From the NCBI GenBank assembly GCA_964400875.1, contig CAYNWK010000203.1, positions 1 through 7,404 on the forward strand: a stretch of 7,404 bases of DNA, read 5' to 3'. Position 1 is the first letter of the stretch. The number at the start of each line of letters is the position of its first letter. Shown in pieces: positions 4,691 to 7,404 of this stretch. A program made the translations under genes and the position numbers. This DNA comes from CAYNWK01 sp964400875. Lineage in GTDB: Bacteria > Chloroflexota > Anaerolineae > Anaerolineales > UBA4823. Below the pieces are notes generated by a model that was not told the origin of the DNA, ran no database searches, and saw nothing but the letters and a program-made list of their open reading frames with translations.

Positions 4691-5169
4691 TGGACGCCAA
4701 AGTAACCTGGCAACAGCGGATGACCTTTACCGGGACCGCCGATTCCGGTCATGAGCTGGTTCTGGATTCCGATGCCAGCGTAGGCGGCGACGACAGCGGA
4801 TTGCGCCCCATGGAGCTGTTCGCCATCGGCCTGGCAGGCTGCACGGCCATGGACGTGATCTCGATCCTGAGGAAGAAACGGCAAAATGTGACCGGGTTTG
4901 AAGTGCGCGTGCACGCCGACCGGGCTGAGGCGCATCCCAAGGTGTTCACGAGGGCGGTGATCGAGTACCACCTGAGCGGGGAGGACCTGGACGAAAAGGC
5001 TGTCTTGCGTTCCATCGAGCTCTCGGCCGAGCGCTACTGCCCGGCGCAAGGCATGTTAGACCAGATCATACCGATCGAGCTGAAATATTACCTCTACACG
5101 GATTTGGGGGACAGCCGGCGCGAGCTGCGCGCCAGCGGAGAATACGTCTCCGCCAAAAACACGGTTTGA
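4690..5169 (+). CDS. OsmC family peroxiredoxin-like protein
   Basis: A 159-residue OsmC/Ohr-superfamily protein of the YhfA-like type. The two conserved cysteines are present: Cys51 in GLAGCTAMDVISILRKK, at the start of the buried helix, and Cys117 in SAERYCPAQGML. RPMELFAIGLAG (39-50) and the TAVIEYHLSGEDL-type strand after the helix are typical. Family members reduce organic hydroperoxides with a cysteine pair; some react with persulfides or polysulfides, and many YhfA-like members lack a defined substrate. ATG 4690 overlaps the upstream stop; GGAGG (4681-4685) ends 4 bases before it. An in-frame ATG at 4627 lies inside the TlpA gene and is unlikely. The placement between a thioredoxin and a rhodanese points to thiol peroxide or sulfane-sulfur handling. 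About 20 residues after the core fold look variable. Confidence 0.88.
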   Translation: MDAKVTWQQRMTFTGTADSGHELVLDSDASVGGDDSGLRPMELFAIGLAGCTAMDVISILRKKRQNVTGFEVRVHADRAEAHPKVFTRAVIEYHLSGEDLDEKAVLRSIELSAERYCPAQGMLDQIIPIELKYYLYTDLGDSRRELRASGEYVSAKNTV

Positions 5170-5528
5170 AACTGAACTTCCTTTGGTGGCTGCCTTTCGG
5201 CGGCGTCCCAGAGATCACGACGGAACAGCTGCACCGCTGGCTGGAGGAGGGCCGCCCGGTGCAGCTGGTCGATTCACGCACCGGTCTGGAATTCGGCCAG
5301 GGCAGCCTTAACGGGGCTCAGCATGCGCCGGTGACCGAGCTGCCCGGGGCGATCGATCGCCTGGACCTCGACCCGCAGCGACCGGTGGTGCTGCTTTGTT
5401 TGAGCGGGCATCGCAGCAGGCCGGGGACGCGGCTGCTGCGCGCCCGGGGGTTCGAGGCCTACAGCCTGGAAGGTGGTATCATGGCATGGAGGCAAGCCGG
5501 CTATCTTTTGGAAGGGAAAGAACCATGA
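5166..5528 (+). CDS. Single-domain rhodanese (sulfurtransferase)
   Basis: A 120-residue rhodanese-like protein. It has the entry motif PEITTEQLHRWLEEG (15-29), VQLVDSRTGLEFGQGSLNGAQHAP with the usual Asp-x-Arg, and the active-site loop Cys78-Leu-Ser-Gly-His-Arg-Ser (CLSGHRS). It closes with the family's GFEAYSLEGGIMAWRQAG. Catalytic Cys78 is intact, so it should carry a persulfide from thiosulfate, polysulfide or a protein donor to an acceptor. The N-terminal NFLWWLPFGG is hydrophobic but too short for a membrane anchor; it may be amphipathic. The start is a TTG at 5166 overlapping the OsmC stop (TTTGA). No Shine-Dalgarno sequence precedes it, so translation probably depends on coupling to OsmC. 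No better start precedes the conserved region. Confidence 0.85.
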   Translation: MKLNFLWWLPFGGVPEITTEQLHRWLEEGRPVQLVDSRTGLEFGQGSLNGAQHAPVTELPGAIDRLDLDPQRPVVLLCLSGHRSRPGTRLLRARGFEAYSLEGGIMAWRQAGYLLEGKEP

Positions 5529-6001
5529 TTACTTTTGAGAACGCCATCGTCATCGACCGCCCGGTGGAGGAGGTGTTCGCATTTGTCGCAGATTTCGAGA
5601 ACGTCCCCAAGTGGAATTATTACGTCCGAAATGTGACCAAGACAACACCGGACCACACCGGCCTGGGCGCGACCTATCACCAGGTGCGTAAGTCGGACGT
5701 CCAGGATTACCGGGTGATCGAATACGAACCGAACGAAAAGGTCGTCGTGAAGACGCTTCCGCCTTCCCAACCTGCGTTCGAAATGCGCTTTACGTTCGAG
5801 CCAACGGGGAACGGCACCCGCATCCTCGACGAATGGGAGCTGGATACCGGCAGGCCAGAAATTTTAGAGCGCCTGGCTGCCGGCAGGGTCAAAGGGGCGG
5901 TGAAGGAGAACCTGGAGAAGTTGAAGGAGCTGCTGGAAACGGGCAGCGTCCAGCTCCAGGACGGGCGTCTAGAGAAACTGCCCTCCGATTTTCGCGGATA
6001 A
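5525..6001 (+). CDS. SRPBCC family protein (polyketide cyclase/lipid-transport type)
   Basis: A 158-residue START-like protein. It opens with the standard ITFENAIVIDRPVEEVFAFVADFENVPKWNYYV (helix and strand with FxxVADFENxPKW), and continues with strands RVIEYEPNEKVVVKTL, FEMRFTFEPTGNGTRILDEWEL and the closing helix GAVKENLEKLKELLETG (about 126-142). These folds bind a hydrophobic ligand in a deep cavity; the ligand cannot be predicted. AAGGGA (5512-5517) lies 7 bases before the ATG, and the ATG overlaps the rhodanese stop (ATGA). It is the last gene of the overlapping run. No terminator-like hairpin with T-run follows directly. Confidence 0.85.
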   Translation: MITFENAIVIDRPVEEVFAFVADFENVPKWNYYVRNVTKTTPDHTGLGATYHQVRKSDVQDYRVIEYEPNEKVVVKTLPPSQPAFEMRFTFEPTGNGTRILDEWELDTGRPEILERLAAGRVKGAVKENLEKLKELLETGSVQLQDGRLEKLPSDFRG

Positions 6002-6080
6002 GACACCTCAAGTCAGCGTTGATGAACACTTTTTCAGCATAATCGCCGAGAATCTTTATAGACGAGAAGGTTTCGAACGC

Positions 6081-6107
6081 CTGCCGCGCGCCCGCTGGGT
6101 CCGGCAG
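6081..6107 (+). other. GC-rich stem-loop in the leader before the first DinB-like gene
   Basis: CTGCCG (6081-6086) pairs with CGGCAG (6102-6107), and inside it CCC (6091-6093) pairs with GGG (6097-6099). The structure ends 28 bases before the ATG at 6136. It has no T-run after it, so it is not a standard terminator. It might stabilise or cap the mRNA, or slow read-through from the redox operon. The rest of the 134-base spacer (6002-6135) holds only weak promoter resemblance, such as CATAAT at 6038-6043 without a -35. Confidence 0.3.
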
Positions 6108-6135
6108 CTGTAACACCATGAAGGAGATAAAGCCG

Positions 6136-6651
6136 ATGAACACCGTACTGGGTTGGATAGGAAAGGTGCTGGAGACGACGCCCGAACGCTGGTTGAGCAT
6201 GGCAGAGAATTTGCCTCCTGAGATGCTCGTTCAACCCCCGAAAGAGGGGGAATGGTCGGCGCTGGATTGCCTGCAGCATTTGCTGGACACCGAGCGCTGG
6301 GTCTTCCCCGTGCGGGTGAAGCACATTTTAGCGGGCCAGGACTTCCCGGCTTTCGACCCCGACAGCGAGGGTACCCTGCTTGCCGAGACGCGATCGGGGC
6401 AGGAGATGGCGCGAGAATTTCAACAACTGCGCGCCGAGAGCCTCAAAACGCTCCAGCAAGTCACCCCGCAGGACATGGGGCGCAAGGCGCTCCACGCCGA
6501 GCTGGGCGAAGTGACGATGAGCGAGCTGCTGCACGAATGGGCCGGTCACGACCTGATGCACACCGTGCAGGCCGAACGGGCTTTAATGCAACCCTTCATT
6601 CGCGGCGCGGGCCCCTGGCAGGGTTATTTCAGCGACCACCTCGCCAAATAG
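6136..6651 (+). CDS. DinB family protein (DinB_2-like) 1
   Basis: A 171-residue protein with the DinB/YfiT four-helix-bundle pattern. Helix 1 includes TTPERWLSMAENLPPEML. The motif GEWSALDCLQHLLDTERWV carries His48, and the last helix HEWAGHDLMHTVQAE carries His138 and His142, the usual three-histidine metal site. The superfamily includes thiol-dependent S-transferases (bacillithiol- and mycothiol-using enzymes) and many members with no known reaction; involvement in DNA repair, which the name suggests, is not implied. AAGGAG (6120-6125 region) suits ATG 6136 and argues against the in-frame ATG at 6118, which would contain it. It might work with the preceding thiol-redox genes, but that is only positional inference. 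Confidence 0.82.
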   Translation: MNTVLGWIGKVLETTPERWLSMAENLPPEMLVQPPKEGEWSALDCLQHLLDTERWVFPVRVKHILAGQDFPAFDPDSEGTLLAETRSGQEMAREFQQLRAESLKTLQQVTPQDMGRKALHAELGEVTMSELLHEWAGHDLMHTVQAERALMQPFIRGAGPWQGYFSDHLAK

Positions 6652-6711
6652 CCTGCGGCTGGCTGGTCAGCTCGGACGATATTCGCGATCACATAGTGCT
6701 GGAGATTTCCG

Positions 6712-7257
6712 ATGGAAAGCAAAGCTGTGCTGCTCGATTTATTCGCCGATAACAACCGGCGCGTTCACCAGCTGCTGGATGACAGTCCCCTGGAGTGCCT
6801 GTATTGGCAGCCTGACCCCGGCGCGAACAACATCGCCGTCACCATCTGGCACGCAACCCGGGTCTTCGACGTTTTCAAAACCCGGCACATCGACGATCTA
6901 CCCGGGGAGATGGAGATCTGGAAGCGGAACGGTTGGATCGAGAAGACCGGCTACGACCCATACGGTTTGGGAGTCAACGGATGGGGCACGATTCAAGGGT
7001 ATTCCATGGAGGAAGTCGCCGAGATCCCGCCGATGAGCAAAGCGCACCTGGGCGGGTATTACGATGAAGTGGTGGGGGTCTTGCAAGCCTACCTGAAAGA
7101 GACGCCGGAGGAAGAACTAGGGCAATTTGCGCCGGGTTTCGAAGGCAAGCAGACCAACTTTTTCTGGGTGAAACACCCGCTTTACGATCTCACCCGCCAC
7201 GTAGGCGAAATGCTGGCGATCAAGGCGCAGTGGGAAAGGCAGTCCGGCTCAGCGTAA
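6712..7257 (+). CDS. DinB family protein 2
   Basis: A 181-residue DinB/YfiT-like four-helix protein, recognisable from LLDLFADNNRRVHQLLDDSP, LYWQPDPGANNIAVTIWHATRVFDV (His47) and the final helix YDLTRHVGEMLAIKAQWER (His163). His155 in VKHPLYDL may be the third ligand, so the metal site looks usable but is arranged differently from its neighbour's HEWAGHDLMH. A long central segment rich in Gly/Trp/Tyr (about 64-100) sets it apart from the first DinB-like protein. The two share a fold but little sequence, so they are not a recent tandem duplication. GGAG (6701-6704) lies 7 bases before the ATG. A 60-base gap follows the first DinB-like gene without a terminator, so co-transcription is likely. 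Confidence 0.82.
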   Translation: MESKAVLLDLFADNNRRVHQLLDDSPLECLYWQPDPGANNIAVTIWHATRVFDVFKTRHIDDLPGEMEIWKRNGWIEKTGYDPYGLGVNGWGTIQGYSMEEVAEIPPMSKAHLGGYYDEVVGVLQAYLKETPEEELGQFAPGFEGKQTNFFWVKHPLYDLTRHVGEMLAIKAQWERQSGSA

Positions 7258-7265
7258 TCGTCTTT

Positions 7266-7404
7266 TCAACTCAACTTACCGGGACTTCCTTTTTCCTTAA
7301 CCCATAAGGAAATGTGTTCCGGCTGTACCGTATCCTTGACGCTGTTCAGCAGCTCAACGGTCAGGTCGTTCAAGTCAATTTGATCCCTGACTACCGCTGA
7401 AAAA
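7266..7404 (-). CDS. C-terminus of a membrane sensor-like protein, cut by window edge
   Basis: Reading the − strand from the right edge, an open frame gives 45 residues before TGA (7266-7268). It includes FSAVVRDQIDLNDLTVELL and QPEHISLWVKEKG. This pattern, FSA-x2-RDx2DL-x2-LT-x2-LL followed by T-x-QPxHxSLW, is familiar to me as the cytoplasmic tail of large multi-helix membrane proteins in Chloroflexota and actinobacteria. They are often annotated as hypothetical or histidine-kinase-like, sometimes with a GAF-like segment. Only the tail is here; membrane helices and any catalytic domain would lie beyond the edge. It runs towards the second DinB-like gene, with 8 bases between the stops. Function is unknown. 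Confidence 0.7.
   Translation of the reverse strand, partial: FSAVVRDQIDLNDLTVELLNSVKDTVQPEHISLWVKEKGSPGKLS

Noticed and set aside
6015..6062. sigma70 promoter ahead of the first DinB-like gene
   Set aside because: CATAAT (6038-6043) has no -35 at proper distance, since TTGATG (6019-6024) is only 13 bases away. TTTTCA with TTTATA is a poor match. Not strong enough to list as a promoter.
7292..7312. Intrinsic terminator between the convergent genes
   Set aside because: The 8-bp stem TTTCCTTA/TAAGGAAA is AT-rich. On neither strand is it followed by a T-run (the T-run precedes it on the + strand), so it is not a standard terminator.

Overview
The window is dense, GC-rich bacterial DNA: fourteen protein genes, thirteen on the + strand and one cut off on the − strand at the right edge. 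Several genes overlap by 1-14 bases, and start sites mostly have GGAGG-type ribosome sites. The mix suggests a member of the Chloroflexota (Anaerolineae-like) or a similar deep-branching, possibly thermophilic or metagenome-derived lineage. The clues are a PhaR/phasin pair without proteobacterial-type neighbours, a double-thioredoxin-fold protein disulfide oxidoreductase (common in thermophiles), DinB-family paralogs, and a membrane-protein C-terminus of a kind common in Chloroflexota and actinobacteria. The lineage is an inference; the window holds no rRNA or marker gene.

Left part (1-1770). A phasin-family gene sits behind a strong sigma70-type promoter that carries two near-identical operator-like palindromes in opposite orientation. 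It ends in a clear intrinsic terminator. Next comes phaR, with its own sigma70 promoter whose -10 region carries a shortened copy of the same operator core. PhaR has the usual N-terminal DNA-binding domain, but its C-terminal half is colinear with the neighbouring phasin. This suggests a regulator that senses PHA granules through a phasin-like domain. No PHA synthase is present. A DUF1997-like START-fold protein follows.

Middle (1815-2950). An ECF sigma factor overlaps a short, soluble zinc-binding anti-sigma factor, and a 69-residue zinc-ribbon protein follows. Upstream of both the sigma gene and the zinc-ribbon gene is the same bipartite sequence, GTAACCTTT then CATCTAA 12-13 bases later, with the look and spacing of an ECF promoter. 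It probably marks the sigma factor's own regulon.

Right-centre (2998-6001). A tight run encodes a cytoplasmic protein disulfide oxidoreductase with two CxxC motifs, a NifX/NifB-C-like protein with a histidine-rich insert, a membrane-anchored TlpA/ResA-like thioredoxin with WCPPC, a two-cysteine OsmC-family protein, a single-domain rhodanese and a SRPBCC protein. Spacing or overlap implies one transcript. With the sigma/anti-sigma pair upstream it reads as a thiol-redox or sulfur-stress regulon, with a logic like SigR/RsrA but a different effector set.

Right end (6002-7404). Two divergent DinB-like four-helix proteins follow a 134-base spacer holding a GC-rich hairpin. Only 8 bases past the second lies the convergent 3' end of a − strand gene. 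There are no tRNA or rRNA genes, CRISPR arrays, insertion sequences or gene-free stretches over 300 bases.
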